The notes: generated from the sequence alone by a model not told the origin. DNA of 64,000 nt from Virgibacillus natechei (GCF_026013645.1 NZ_CP110224.1:248001-312000); one strand, 5' to 3'; counted from the first letter of the stretch, positions 24,519 to 37,599 are shown. Made by a program: numbers and translations.

Positions 24519-24680
24519 ATGGGATTTAAAAAAAGAGTAATACTAGCAATTGTTTTCTTTGCAGTGGCATTAACTTTGATTTTTATGTTTTTTAACCCTG
24601 GTACAATGCAGTCATTGTTACTAGTAATTACTGCATTTTGCACAATTTTAATTATGCAATACAAAAGACCAGAAAAGTAG
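24519..24680 (+). CDS. 53-residue membrane protein, array gene
   Basis: Two helices (VILAIVFFAVALTLIFMFF and SLLLVITAFCTILIMQY) with a basic start MGFKKR and end KRPEK. ATG follows AAAAGAGGTGC. Function unknown. Confidence 0.6.
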   Translation: MGFKKRVILAIVFFAVALTLIFMFFNPGTMQSLLLVITAFCTILIMQYKRPEK

Positions 24681-24696
24681 GTGCTGAACCTATATC

Positions 24697-24722
24697 ATTA
24701 ACGGGCACTTATGCGGAATAAG
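24697..24722 (+). repeat. Array repeat, half copy
   Basis: TCATTAACGGGCACTTATGC then GGAATA. Last repeat copy before the right edge of the array. Confidence 0.55.
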
Positions 24723-24796
24723 ATGGAATTATTTTGTACTTATTCATTGTTGTGCTGCAATTCTCATTTATAATGGATATAAGGGAGGAATGCAAA

Positions 24797-25042
24797 ATGA
24801 AATGGGAAGAAGCTCGGGAACTATTTCCTGATCAGTTCCTTTTGGTTTCCATTTTGGATTATCATTATGAAGGCGAGAAGAAGATTGTTGATGAGGTAGC
24901 TCCAATACGACGAATCAAAGATGAAGGTGCAAATACAGAGTTTTTCAAGGCAAAAGAGGGAACGATGGTTTATCATACAGGAAATAGTGATTTTGTAATC
25001 CATATACGTAGAGGTCCTCTAATGAAAGTGAGAAGGATCTAA
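24797..25042 (+). CDS. Small soluble protein, array gene
   Basis: 81 residues (MKWEEARELFPDQFLLVSIL start), mixed alpha/beta and charged, without membrane helix. Layout resembles small Bacillus cassette proteins described only as hypothetical. ATG 24797 follows AAGGGAGGA. The 235 bp after it show no gene. Confidence 0.6.
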   Translation: MKWEEARELFPDQFLLVSILDYHYEGEKKIVDEVAPIRRIKDEGANTEFFKAKEGTMVYHTGNSDFVIHIRRGPLMKVRRI

Positions 25043-25277
25043 TGGATCTATTTATGTAACTCGACTTATGGTATACGCTGTTTGTAATCTTCAACGAACT
25101 GGTTTGTTAACAAAAGAAACAGTTGTCTTCTAGCAACTCGTATTACCTATTATGAGAGATCTTTCCAACAATATGTTAAAAACAAAGGAGCTACCCAAAT
25201 ATCGCCAATTGTGGATGTTTGAGTTAGCCTCTTTTTAATTTTAGTATAAAAATCAAATGCATCACTGGGGTGGAAAA

Positions 25278-25925
25278 GTGAAAGTAAATAAAAATATAAT
25301 ATTGGTTATTTGCATTGTAATTTTCTTTATTGTAGCTACATATTTTATAGAACCTACTGAAGGTAATGATTCACCAGGCGAATCAGATAATGTAACTAAC
25401 ATAGAAAATGAAAATGAAAAACTAAAGCAGGATATAGAACATTTAGAGGAATCTCTATTTGAAGCAGAAAAATATATATATGATTCCGAATTAGCAAGTG
25501 ATTATCTACCATTTGCAGAAAAAGAAATCATTTATAAGGAAATTGAAGAGAGAAAGTACGTTATCCTTTACAAGAGTGAGGTAGGAGGTCAGATAGAAAA
25601 TCACCTACTTGTAGTATCGGACAAACCCAATTTTAAAGCTTTCCTAACCGTTCCTTCATTAAACCCAACGAATGGAATTACGATGGATTATATTGGCGAT
25701 GCTGAGTATAACTACTTTGGTGGAATTATTACGGATAAAGAGGTTAAAAAGGTACAAGTATTACAAAATGAAAAAGTGCATGAAGCTAACATTTTTAAAG
25801 TAGATGAAGATATCTATGGGTGGTACAGTATTTTTGAAAGAGACGATAAGGATAGACGTGATAAGTTGAGAATAGAAGCTCTTGATGAGAATGACGTAAT
25901 ATTATGGCAAGAATCCATTAGATAG
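25278..25925 (+). CDS. Membrane-anchored protein with coiled coil, array edge
   Basis: 215 residues: an N-terminal signal anchor (IILVICIVIFFIVATYFI), a glutamate-rich coiled coil (about residues 35-60), and a beta-rich extracellular domain (YVILYKSEVGGQIENHLLVV). No family recognised. GTG 25278 follows GGGGTGG. It is the last gene before the convergent terminator at 25992. Confidence 0.6.
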   Translation: MKVNKNIILVICIVIFFIVATYFIEPTEGNDSPGESDNVTNIENENEKLKQDIEHLEESLFEAEKYIYDSELASDYLPFAEKEIIYKEIEERKYVILYKSEVGGQIENHLLVVSDKPNFKAFLTVPSLNPTNGITMDYIGDAEYNYFGGIITDKEVKKVQVLQNEKVHEANIFKVDEDIYGWYSIFERDDKDRRDKLRIEALDENDVILWQESIR

Positions 25926-25991
25926 AGATATAGAGAGATAATAATTTACTAACCCGCGCGCGCAATTACTTAGGAATCAAATGAAAATGAT

Positions 25992-26030
25992 AAAACAGCT
26001 TAGTTCACATTGAACTGAGCTGTTTTATTT
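25992..26030 (+). terminator. Terminator closing the array
   Basis: AAAACAGCTTAGTTCA and TGAACTGAGCTGTTTT form a long stem around CAT, then ATTTTAATTT. It can act in both directions. Confidence 0.85.
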
Positions 26031-26131
26031 TAATTTCAAAAGTCACCATTCATATTATAAGTTTTCTCCACGGTAAGTGAACTACTTAGAGGTGAAATCC
26101 AAACTCTTTTTGATCGTATGTGAGAAGCTAG

Positions 26132-26551
26132 TTATCTTGTTCTGCTTTTCTGGAAGATATAATAACCTAAAGTCAGTACGCCATATAGTCCTTCTAAGTT
26201 TTGGCCTTTCGTTAGTGACCTTCCTTCTGCTGTGGTTGCTTTTATATCATCAGTTGCGCCAACGATGGAAGATGATAATTTCCTGGTCGCATTCCCTGCA
26301 TCACCTATGATATGAAGAACTGGGCTTAACTGTCTAATTTGGTCATTTAGTTGATTCAATGTATCGTTTCCCGTTGTAAGCACCTCTTTTGTTTGTGTGC
26401 TCACATCCTCTACAGTTTGTGGTAACTTGTCGGTTGTTGTTTGCAAGCTGCTTAGTATGCCTGACAATTTAGTAAGTGGTTTTATAAGAAGAATAACGAG
26501 TGCAAAAAAGGCAACGCCTATAACGAGTACTCCAATTCCTAACCAATCCAT
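26132..26551 (-). CDS. DUF948 (YtxG-like) protein, third copy
   Basis: 139 residues with an N-terminal helix (WLGIGVLVIGVAFFALVILL), heptad-like middle (VLTTGNDTLNQLNDQIRQLS) and C-terminal LEGLYGVLTLGYYIFQKSRT, clearly paralogous to 10457-10912. It faces the array from the right on the opposite strand, so DUF948 genes flank the array on both sides. Confidence 0.8.
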   Translation of the reverse strand: MDWLGIGVLVIGVAFFALVILLIKPLTKLSGILSSLQTTTDKLPQTVEDVSTQTKEVLTTGNDTLNQLNDQIRQLSPVLHIIGDAGNATRKLSSSIVGATDDIKATTAEGRSLTKGQNLEGLYGVLTLGYYIFQKSRTR

Positions 26552-26716
26552 TTTCCTGTCTCCTCTCGCTAGATATGTCGTTTATTTTATCATACCACTA
26601 GTTTGTTGAAATGAAACGTTATAAGTATTTCCTCAAAATTTAGTTATTATGTATAGACATAAACGGATAACCCGTCCCATAGAATAATGAAAGCATATTT
26701 ATAAGGGGCGAGTATA

Positions 26717-27448
26717 ATGAATCGTAGCATTAAATTTATCATATGGGCGGCAGGATTTCTTTTATTAATTTTTCTAATTCAGTTTCCAATTCAAGAAAGT
26801 GAAGAGGCCTCGGAGACTTCCACTCCATGGTCGTTACCGCTTTCTGGCAAAACGATCGTCATTGACCCAGGTCATGGAGGTGTTGATGGCGGTGCGGTTG
26901 GCAAAGATGAAACCTTAGAAAAGGATATTGCATTATCTATATCCAAAAAACTCCAGAGCTACTTACATCAGTCTGGTGCCCTTGTTTATTTGACAAGGGA
27001 AGAAGACGTGGATTTGGCCGCGGAGGATACAGAGGGGTACTCAAGAAGGAAAATGGAAGATATTCGTAACCGACTGCAGTTTATTCATGATCAAGAAGCG
27101 GATTTTTTCCTATCTTTACATTTAAATGCTCTCCCATCAGATAAATGGAGTGGTGCGCAAACTTTTTATTACCCTGAACAGGATGAAAGTAGACACTTAG
27201 CGCAAATGATTCAATCTGAAATTATTCGTAATCTGGAAAATACAGATCGTACTCCTTTAGCGAATAATGGGGTATACCTTTTAAAAAATGCTGAGATTCC
27301 AGGTGCTTTAGTTGAAGTTGGCTTTCTATCAAATGAGCAGGAACGTGAATTATTAAAACAGGATGAGTATCAGCAACGGATGTCTGCTAGTATTTATGAA
27401 GGTATTTTACGCTATGCTACCGAAGAAATGGAAGAATCGAATGAATGA
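26717..27448 (+). CDS. cwlD: N-acetylmuramoyl-L-alanine amidase CwlD
   Basis: 243 residues: an N-terminal anchor (FIIWAAGFLLLIFLIQFPI) and an Amidase_3 domain with the zinc motifs IDPGHGGVDGGAVG (about residues 50-63), an E after it, LSLHLNA, and the late LVEVGFLSNEQE. In Bacillus, CwlD with PdaA makes muramic-delta-lactam in the spore cortex. Position next to salA and gerD is the conserved order. Confidence 0.93.
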   Translation: MNRSIKFIIWAAGFLLLIFLIQFPIQESEEASETSTPWSLPLSGKTIVIDPGHGGVDGGAVGKDETLEKDIALSISKKLQSYLHQSGALVYLTREEDVDLAAEDTEGYSRRKMEDIRNRLQFIHDQEADFFLSLHLNALPSDKWSGAQTFYYPEQDESRHLAQMIQSEIIRNLENTDRTPLANNGVYLLKNAEIPGALVEVGFLSNEQERELLKQDEYQQRMSASIYEGILRYATEEMEESNE

Positions 27449-27551
27449 AAACGTTCTAAATTCCTTGATTCAAATCACTTAGGTTCTATGTGATTTGTGT
27501 TATACTAGCAGTGGAAGAATAACTACAGCTAGAAAAGGGATGGTGAAATGA

Positions 27552-28607
27552 ATGTTAACAAAAGAAGAAATCACACAACTCCTTAACACGGTTGAGGATC
27601 CGTTTTTACATACAACGTTTGAACAAACGGATGCTATCAAAAGCATCACCATTAAAGAAGAGAAAAAGCACGTTAGTTTAAAAATAGCAATTGGACAAAC
27701 CAATACTGGTGAACAGATGCAACTGCAACAACAAATCGTAGGTATTTTAAAGAAAAATGGTGCGACAACGGTCGGATTACGCTTCGAACAATTACCAGAT
27801 GACGTTATTCAAAAATACCAACCAGCTGTCGATGAGGAAAAAGAAAGCTCATTAATGGGTGGCGGATCATCACCACATTTTATTGCTATCGCAAGTGGCA
27901 AGGGAGGCGTTGGGAAATCAACGGTTACGGTTAACCTCGCGATGTCATTGATGCGCCTTGGTAAAAAAGTAGGCATTCTTGATGCGGATATATACGGATT
28001 TAGTATTCCGGATATGATGGGTGTCGAGGAACGCCCTCAGGTTCGCGGAAAAACGATCATTCCAGTTGAACGTTTTGGTGTAAAACTTATTTCCATGGGC
28101 TTCTTTGTTGAAGACAACTCACCAATCATCTGGCGAGGTCCTATGCTTGGTAAAATGCTGAACAATTTCTTCAAGGAAGTAGAGTGGGGGGATTTGGATT
28201 ATCTCTTGCTTGATCTACCACCGGGTACAGGTGACATTGCAATGGACGTTCATGATTTATTACCATCGTGCAAAGAGTTACTTGTAACAACACCACATCC
28301 AACTGCAGCATTTGTAGCGGCGCGTGCCGGTCAAATGGCGTTGAAAACAGAGCATGAAATATTAGGTGTTGTTGAAAATATGGCCTATTACCAAAATAAA
28401 GCCGGAGAAAAAGAGTATGTATTTGGAAAAGGCGGCGGGCCGAAGCTAGCTGAAGCATTGAAAACAAAAGTGCTCGGCCACTTACCTTTGCAACAGCCAT
28501 ATGAAGAAGAGGACATTTTTGCCCCATCCATTTATCAGGAAGATCATCCAACGGGCCAAGAATATCATAAAATCGCATCAAAAGTTGTTGCAAAATTGGA
28601 AGCGTAG
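27552..28607 (+). CDS. salA: Mrp/SalA family P-loop ATPase
   Basis: 351 residues with an N-terminal DUF59/MIP18-like domain (LLNTVEDPFLHTTFEQTD) and a deviant Walker A, ASGKGGVGKSTVTVNLAMSL, typical of Mrp/NBP35 proteins; later LLDLPPGTGD. The family carries Fe-S clusters or, in B. subtilis as SalA, regulates scoC. A CxxC pair in the C-terminal part is not evident, which fits SalA rather than a classical Fe-S carrier. Confidence 0.9.
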   Translation: MLTKEEITQLLNTVEDPFLHTTFEQTDAIKSITIKEEKKHVSLKIAIGQTNTGEQMQLQQQIVGILKKNGATTVGLRFEQLPDDVIQKYQPAVDEEKESSLMGGGSSPHFIAIASGKGGVGKSTVTVNLAMSLMRLGKKVGILDADIYGFSIPDMMGVEERPQVRGKTIIPVERFGVKLISMGFFVEDNSPIIWRGPMLGKMLNNFFKEVEWGDLDYLLLDLPPGTGDIAMDVHDLLPSCKELLVTTPHPTAAFVAARAGQMALKTEHEILGVVENMAYYQNKAGEKEYVFGKGGGPKLAEALKTKVLGHLPLQQPYEEEDIFAPSIYQEDHPTGQEYHKIASKVVAKLEA

Positions 28608-28623
28608 AATAGATTTAGAGGAG

Positions 28624-28650
28624 AGGGTGTCGCATGCGGCACCCTTTTAT
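28624..28650 (+). terminator. Terminator between salA and gerD
   Basis: GGGTGTCG pairs with CGGCACCC around CATG, then TTTTAT. It serves salA; gerD converges on it. Confidence 0.75.
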
Positions 28651-28654
28651 ATTA

Positions 28655-29311
28655 CTAACCCCCGTTTTCACCGCCACTTCCACCTCCATCTTCTCCGCCG
28701 TTTCCACTACTTTCGCCATTCCCTTCGCTTTCTTCTGAATCACCGCTACTACCACCTTGACCGCTTTCCTGCTCTTCAGCTGCTTTTAATAAGATTTCCT
28801 GTATTTTAGCTTGGAATGTCGGTGTTTCTAACGTTTGCTGGATTGTTTCTTCTAAATGAGAGCGAAATTCCTGACCTTTTAAAACACTTAGCATTTGTTC
28901 GTTTATCTCGGGATTTTGTAATAGTTCAAGCATTTGTTCCTGGTAATCAGAGTCATTCATTAATTTTTTCATTAGCTCCTGTTGTTCTTCTTCCATTGAG
29001 CTGGCGAAAGTTTCAACAAATGAGGGGTCCTCAAATAAGTTTTTCCACATCTCTGTTCCCTCTTCTGAAACGAGCTTCTCATTAATCGATTCCTTTACGA
29101 CATCTGATTCAATAGCTAGTTCCTTCTTGATTTCATCATCAGAAATGATCTCTATAATCGCCTGCTTGCCATCATCTGTCTGTAATATGTCAACAACCAT
29201 CTTCTTTGTTTCTTCATAATCTGCTTCATTTCCGGAGGAGTCTTCACCATTACAAGCACTTATGAACATGATGGAAATCCCTGCTATTATAAGTAAAATT
29301 ATACGATTCAC
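28655..29311 (-). CDS. gerD: Spore germination lipoprotein GerD
   Basis: 218 residues: lipoprotein signal (ILLIIAGISIMFISACNG, cysteine near residue 20), helical core rich in Glu/Gln (EDPSFVETFASSMEEEQQEL), and a glycine/serine-rich tail, as in GerD, the scaffold that clusters nutrient germinant receptors in the spore inner membrane. Opposite strand to salA and kbaA, as in Bacillus. Confidence 0.92.
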   Translation of the reverse strand: MNRIILLIIAGISIMFISACNGEDSSGNEADYEETKKMVVDILQTDDGKQAIIEIISDDEIKKELAIESDVVKESINEKLVSEEGTEMWKNLFEDPSFVETFASSMEEEQQELMKKLMNDSDYQEQMLELLQNPEINEQMLSVLKGQEFRSHLEETIQQTLETPTFQAKIQEILLKAAEEQESGQGGSSGDSEESEGNGESSGNGGEDGGGSGGENGG

Positions 29312-29476
29312 TAGGAAACCTCCTTCTTCGTTACCTTTAATATGAGTGACAAATTTATAAAATATTCACTTCGTTAAGGAAAAAAGTGCTCCTTCATGAT
29401 AAAATACGTACGGAAGCACTTATGAAATTATAGCTTGATGTACATAGATGTAGATATACGTAGGGGGAAATAAGTC

Positions 29477-30112
29477 TTGAGTAGTCGTAAATTAGTGAAT
29501 TTCTTTTTTAAAACATTATTTATTGGAGGATTAGCAGGGCTTCTTACAAGCTTTTTTGTAAAAGCTGAAGATTATAGCCAATTCTTAAATCCGTTTGATT
29601 TTATGGAATTAGTCGGTTTACTGATATTTTTCCTAGGGTTAGGGCTTGTTTTTGCAGTTGTCAGTCAAACTGGTTTTTTCGCACATTTATTCCTTAATCG
29701 ATTAGGTTTGGGGCTGTTCCGTTCCTATTGGCCAACGATACAAATTTTATTGATAGCCTTTGTTGTTTTTGATTTAGTATACTTTCCTTACCGAGCGGCT
29801 GAAGGGGAAGTTTCTGTCCTGTGGTTTATGCTGATGTCTGCTGCGATTCTTGGTTATGGATTGCTCATTGCCTGGATTAAAGCAAAGGAAACAAAACGAC
29901 GGGCGTTTATTCCTGCATTGTTTTTAATGGTTGTTATGACGACGATCGAATGGATCCCCGGAATGAGAACAGAAGGAACAGATTACGCATGGTTAATGAT
30001 TATCCCGCTCCTGGCTTGTAATACCTATCAATTGCTTACACTGCACCGACTCCACAATAGTGATGCAAGTGAAGCAAACAAATCGAAAAAAGAAAAGCCT
30101 GCCAACGTATAA
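29477..30112 (+). CDS. kbaA: KinB-signalling pathway activator KbaA
   Basis: 211 residues with about six hydrophobic helices and a charged C-terminus; start MSSRKLVNFFFKTLFIGGLA is typical of KbaA, a membrane protein that feeds the KinB arm of the sporulation phosphorelay. TTG 29477 follows TAGGGGGAA. Conserved between gerD and pdaB. Confidence 0.9.
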   Translation: MSSRKLVNFFFKTLFIGGLAGLLTSFFVKAEDYSQFLNPFDFMELVGLLIFFLGLGLVFAVVSQTGFFAHLFLNRLGLGLFRSYWPTIQILLIAFVVFDLVYFPYRAAEGEVSVLWFMLMSAAILGYGLLIAWIKAKETKRRAFIPALFLMVVMTTIEWIPGMRTEGTDYAWLMIIPLLACNTYQLLTLHRLHNSDASEANKSKKEKPANV

Positions 30113-30114
30113 TA

Positions 30115-30147
30115 AAAACCCCCTGATGCAGATGCATGAGGGGGTTT
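30115..30147 (+). terminator. Bidirectional terminator between kbaA and pdaB
   Basis: AAACCCCCTGATGCA and TGCATGAGGGGGTTT pair around GA, flanked by A and T runs, so it can serve both convergent genes. Confidence 0.9.
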
Positions 30148-30150
30148 AAC

Positions 30151-30909
30151 TTATTCGACTAGTTCAGGTTCAGCTTGCGTTTGATTGATTAGTTCTGATA
30201 TGGATACAAACTGAAATTCTTTATTTTTCAATCCAGGCAAAATAGTGTTTAAAGCATTAGCGGTTTGCTTTGCGGAATCAGAAGCATGCATTAATAATAT
30301 ATCGCCATTTGTGGTTTCTTTCATAATATTATCGACAATTACGTCTGTTCCCGGGTTATTCCAATCATTAGAATTAACATTCCAATGGATGACCTCGAAA
30401 TCCATCTCTTCCGCCAATTCAATGATTTCTGTATTGAAGTGACCATTAGGCGTTCGCAGTAAATTAACATCTTCGAAATTGAGCGTTTCAAACGCTTCTC
30501 TAGCCTGTATTAAATCTTGTCTTACTTCATCGATTTCCTGATCTAGATAACTCCTGTAACTATACCCTAGCATGCCAATCTCGTGTTCTCCTTCTGCTAT
30601 ACTTTCTACAATATCAGGATGCCGTTCCACCCATTCCCCACTTAAAAAAAAGGTAGCTTGTACTTGTTCTTCTTCCAATTGTTCTAGAATCTCAAATACT
30701 TTTTCCTCGCCCCAACTAATATTAAATGTTAAAGCGATGTTTGATTCATTGGCATTCCCTTTTGTTAAAGCAACAGGTTCATTCGTTGAAAAGACCGAAA
30801 GCCCACCGTCCCGTTCAAACCATACAAATGTAGCGGTAAACAAAGCAAATAATAGAACAACAAGCCATCGTTTCCACCTATCAAATTTCCAAACATAAAA
30901 ATGATTCAT
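30151..30909 (-). CDS. pdaB: Sporulation polysaccharide deacetylase PdaB
   Basis: 252 residues: N-terminal anchor (RWLVVLLFALFTATFVWF) and a NodB domain. The usual TFDD motif is replaced by TFNISWGEE and the HSxxH motif reads HEIGMLGYSYR, so the zinc ligands are incomplete. TFNISWG matches the PdaB/YlxY-like branch, in which such changes occur. PdaB is needed for late spore stability in B. subtilis; whether this branch is an active deacetylase is doubtful from the residues. Confidence 0.88.
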   Translation of the reverse strand: MNHFYVWKFDRWKRWLVVLLFALFTATFVWFERDGGLSVFSTNEPVALTKGNANESNIALTFNISWGEEKVFEILEQLEEEQVQATFFLSGEWVERHPDIVESIAEGEHEIGMLGYSYRSYLDQEIDEVRQDLIQAREAFETLNFEDVNLLRTPNGHFNTEIIELAEEMDFEVIHWNVNSNDWNNPGTDVIVDNIMKETTNGDILLMHASDSAKQTANALNTILPGLKNKEFQFVSISELINQTQAEPELVE

Positions 30910-31184
30910 AAGTTCGCCTCCTATAACAAGTTCTTTTATTTAGTCTATGAATATAAAGAATGAATAAGAACAAGCTAACGCTTAATTCGAAGGAAGCGAC
31001 TGAGAGGAAGGTCTATCTGAAAAAAATAATAAATAGTTTGATGGGTTTGAAGGATTTTGATTAGGGGTAACCAAAAAATAATGGTACTACCGACAAAATT
31101 CGTCATTTTTTACGAATGAATGTATAAAGAGCTTTTGGGAAAAGACTAAACGGATTAGTTGAAGAAGGTTTGAGGTGAAAGTAA

Positions 31185-31409
31185 ATGTTAGGCTTATTAG
31201 TTAATGATATGGAACAAAAAGAAATCGAGTATCTGTTGAAAAGAGAGTTAGAGGAACTACTTATGGATTTAGAAGATCATAGAATAGATCATTTGGTAAA
31301 GCGAGCAATGAGAGATAGGTATCAGGTTATATTTCAGTTGTTCCGCCGAGTAGCCAGTGAACAAGATTGCATTAAATACATGCCGAAAAGAAGCGAAAAT
31401 CAACATTGA
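31185..31409 (+). CDS. Conserved small helical protein upstream of rrn
   Basis: 74 residues (MLGLLVNDMEQKEIEYLLKR start), almost wholly helical and charged, ending KRSENQH. Short proteins with the pattern LLKRELEELLMDLEDHRID recur in Bacilli but have no known role. ATG follows TTTGAGGTGAAAG. The 275 bp before it are AT-rich without a gene. Confidence 0.65.
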   Translation: MLGLLVNDMEQKEIEYLLKRELEELLMDLEDHRIDHLVKRAMRDRYQVIFQLFRRVASEQDCIKYMPKRSENQH

Positions 31410-31547
31410 ACTACGAGGGGGGGAAACCTATTGGAGATGATCTCTCTACATTGGTTTTCCCCATTTTCATGGATAAGTTCGGGTCCAGTTATAAAGAAGT
31501 TGTTCATTTTTTGCTATGCTATTTCTATATTAATTTTAAATTTCCTA

Positions 31548-31576
31548 TTGATCTTGTTTTGTTATTATGCTATATT
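31548..31576 (+). promoter_or_regulatory. rrn promoter P1
   Basis: TTGATC (31548-31553), 17-bp spacer, TATATT (31571-31576). Confidence 0.65.
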
Positions 31577-31647
31577 AATTTCTGTTGTCATTTACGAAAC
31601 ATAGAAACAAAACGGTTCGCCAAAGAAAAAATATTTTGTTCAATCTA

Positions 31648-31676
31648 TTGACAATTAAACGTGAACATGATAAATT
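31648..31676 (+). promoter_or_regulatory. rrn promoter P2
   Basis: TTGACA (31648-31653), 17-bp spacer, TAAATT (31671-31676), exactly 100 bp after P1. Tandem promoters in this arrangement are usual for Bacillus rrn operons. A leader of about 210 nt follows. Confidence 0.75.
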
Positions 31677-31894
31677 GAATTTCGTCGCAAAAAACGACAA
31701 ACGAAAAATTGATCCTTGAAAACTGAACAAAACAACCAGTATGTCAAGAAGAACAGGTTACTGTTTTTCACATGTCAGAAGAGGTAAGTGAATGTCTGGA
31801 TTATATGAATTCGACAAAAACAAATTTCTTTTGCACATGAAAGGAAGAAAGCTAAGACAATTGATGAGATTGACGGTGTCGATCTTATTCAAAC

Positions 31895-33469
<1,575 letters not shown>

Positions 33470-33584
33470 ATAAATAGAAGGAACGCTTCAGAGACACCCT
33501 AACGGGTTCTCTGAGGTCAGGGGCATACATGGTTGTTTGGTTCAGTTTTGAGGGATTAATTTCTCTTGCTATATTAAGATAGAT

Positions 33585-33661
<77 letters not shown>

Positions 33662-33678
33662 TCTACATGAATGAATAC

Positions 33679-33751
33679 GGGGCCTTAGCTCAGATGGGAG
33701 AGCGCCTGCCTTGCACGCAGGAGGTCAGCGGTTCGATCCCGCTAGGCTCCA
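33679..33751 (+). tRNA. tRNA-Ala (TGC)
   Basis: GGGGCCT pairs with AGGCTCC; anticodon loop CTTGCAC; CCA not encoded. Second spacer tRNA. Confidence 0.93.
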
Positions 33752-33830
33752 TTTGTACCTTGAAAACTAAATAAGAGTAATCAACGACATCAAATTAAAT
33801 TGTACGTTCTTTTGAATGAAAACAAGTAAC

Positions 33831-36750
<2,920 letters not shown>

Positions 36751-36919
36751 ATTTCTTATTTGATCGGCGTTGATGATACTCTTATTTAGTTTTTAGGGTA
36801 TAAATGGACAAAAACCCTTGCATTTTAGACAAAAAATGCATATAATAAAACTTGTCCTTATCATAAGGAAGTTCTGTTGATATGTTCACATCCAGTGAAT
36901 AACACAGAATGACATCAGG

Positions 36920-37035
36920 TCTGGTGGTAATAGCGGAGAGGTCACACCTGTTCCCATGCCGAACACAGAAGTTAAGCTCTCCAGCGCTGATGGTAGTTGG
37001 GGCTTTGCCCCTGCAAGAGTAGGACGTCGCCAGGC
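36920..37035 (+). rRNA. rrf: 5S ribosomal RNA
   Basis: TCTGGTGGTAATAGCGGAGA start and GTAGGACGTCGCCAGGC end, about 116 nt, closing as a terminal stem. Confidence 0.94.
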
Positions 37036-37040
37036 TAATA

Positions 37041-37077
37041 TTAACACACTATTTTATTGCATAAAATAGTGTGTTAA
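37041..37077 (+). terminator. Hairpin after 5S
   Basis: A perfect 17-bp stem (TTAACACACTATTTTAT with ATAAAATAGTGTGTTAA) around TGC. No T run follows, so it may be a processing or a leaky termination site before the downstream tRNA. Confidence 0.55.
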
Positions 37078-37173
37078 TGTACATAATAATGCTATTGGGT
37101 TATTTTATAGTAGTTTGACTCAAGACGATAAGGTAGAGAAGCAAGTCCTATAATGAAATACGTATTGAATTAT

Positions 37174-37248
37174 TCCACAGTAGCTCAGTGGTAGAGCTAT
37201 CGGCTGTTAACCGATCGGTCGTAGGTTCGAATCCTACCTGTGGAGCCA
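37174..37248 (+). tRNA. tRNA-Asn (GTT)
   Basis: TCCACAG pairs with CTGTGGA; anticodon loop CTGTTAA; CCA encoded. Confidence 0.94.
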
Positions 37249-37370
37249 TTTTTGAAATTACAGCTAGCTTGCTCTTTATTGAGGAAGCATATTTTTATGG
37301 AAGAAACTTAAGTTACATACATAGAGTACTTCTTTGGATAAAAAATGTTAAGATTTTATGTGTTGACCGC

Positions 37371-37399
37371 TTGCAATTTGTTTCAGACCCCTTTATAAT
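37371..37399 (+). promoter_or_regulatory. Former promoter of the split tRNA-Thr
   Basis: TTGCAA (37371-37376), 17 bp, TATAAT (37394-37399). It now transcribes only the tRNA 5' half and the left end of the island. Confidence 0.6.
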
Positions 37400-37432
37400 G
37401 ATATCTGTTCGCTTCATAATAAAGCTTTTTTA

Positions 37433-37485
37433 AAATATGCTTCCATAGCTCAGCAGGTAGAGCACCACCATGGTAAGGTGGGGGT
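37433..37485 (+). repeat. attL: left 53-bp direct repeat of the island
   Basis: Identical to 55201-55253, from AAATATGCTTCCATAGCTCA to GTAAGGTGGGGGT. It covers the tRNA-Thr acceptor 5' strand, D arm, anticodon arm and part of the variable loop. Confidence 0.92.
37439..37485 (+). pseudogene. tRNA-Thr 5' half left by integration
   Basis: Positions 1 to about 47 of tRNA-Thr(GGT); the following GAAACTTGTTCAGTA cannot form a T arm. A short GCTTGGAAG at 37505 recalls the lost 3' end, suggesting the element's own att site once held a longer tRNA copy. Confidence 0.8.
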
Positions 37486-37599
37486 GAAACTTGTTCAGTA
37501 AAAGCTTGGAAGGTCAGTATTTAGGGAGCTACTTGGTAAAGGGGTCAGTAACACACCCAAAGCCATAAATTATAACAACTTTACATACAAGGCTGAACT

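Larger units (their letters stand above)
11270..25950 (+). other. Array of small gene cassettes separated by a structured repeat
   Basis: Between the terminator at 11226 and the convergent terminator at 25992 lie roughly 30 short genes, every intact one on the + strand, each with its own ribosome binding site. After most stop codons a repeat copy or half copy starts within a few bases, followed by the next gene. Repeat consensus by eye: AATCGGGCGC, about six bases, CGAATAA, a 6-10 base spacer, CGCAATAGGGCCA, then a segment complementary to the left flank (for example CAACAAT ... ATTGTTG). No integrase, transposase or reverse transcriptase is in the array. Duplicate cassettes, truncated cassettes and an inverted one show exchange of modules. 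Confidence 0.75.

Noticed and set aside
11270-25950. Reading the array repeats as CRISPR
   Set aside because: Spacing is irregular, whole genes lie between copies, and the copies differ too much; no cas gene is present.
11270-25950. Reading the array repeats as plain intrinsic terminators
   Set aside because: They form stems but no copy is followed by a T run, and the inner core is conserved in sequence.
11270-25950. Reading the array as a known integron
   Set aside because: No integron integrase in the window, and the repeat lacks the RYYYAAC/GTTRRRY core of attC sites.
31406-31651. 81-codon frame between the small helical gene and rrn
   Set aside because: It overlaps rrn promoter P1 and ends within P2; it is AT-rich leader DNA without a ribosome binding site.
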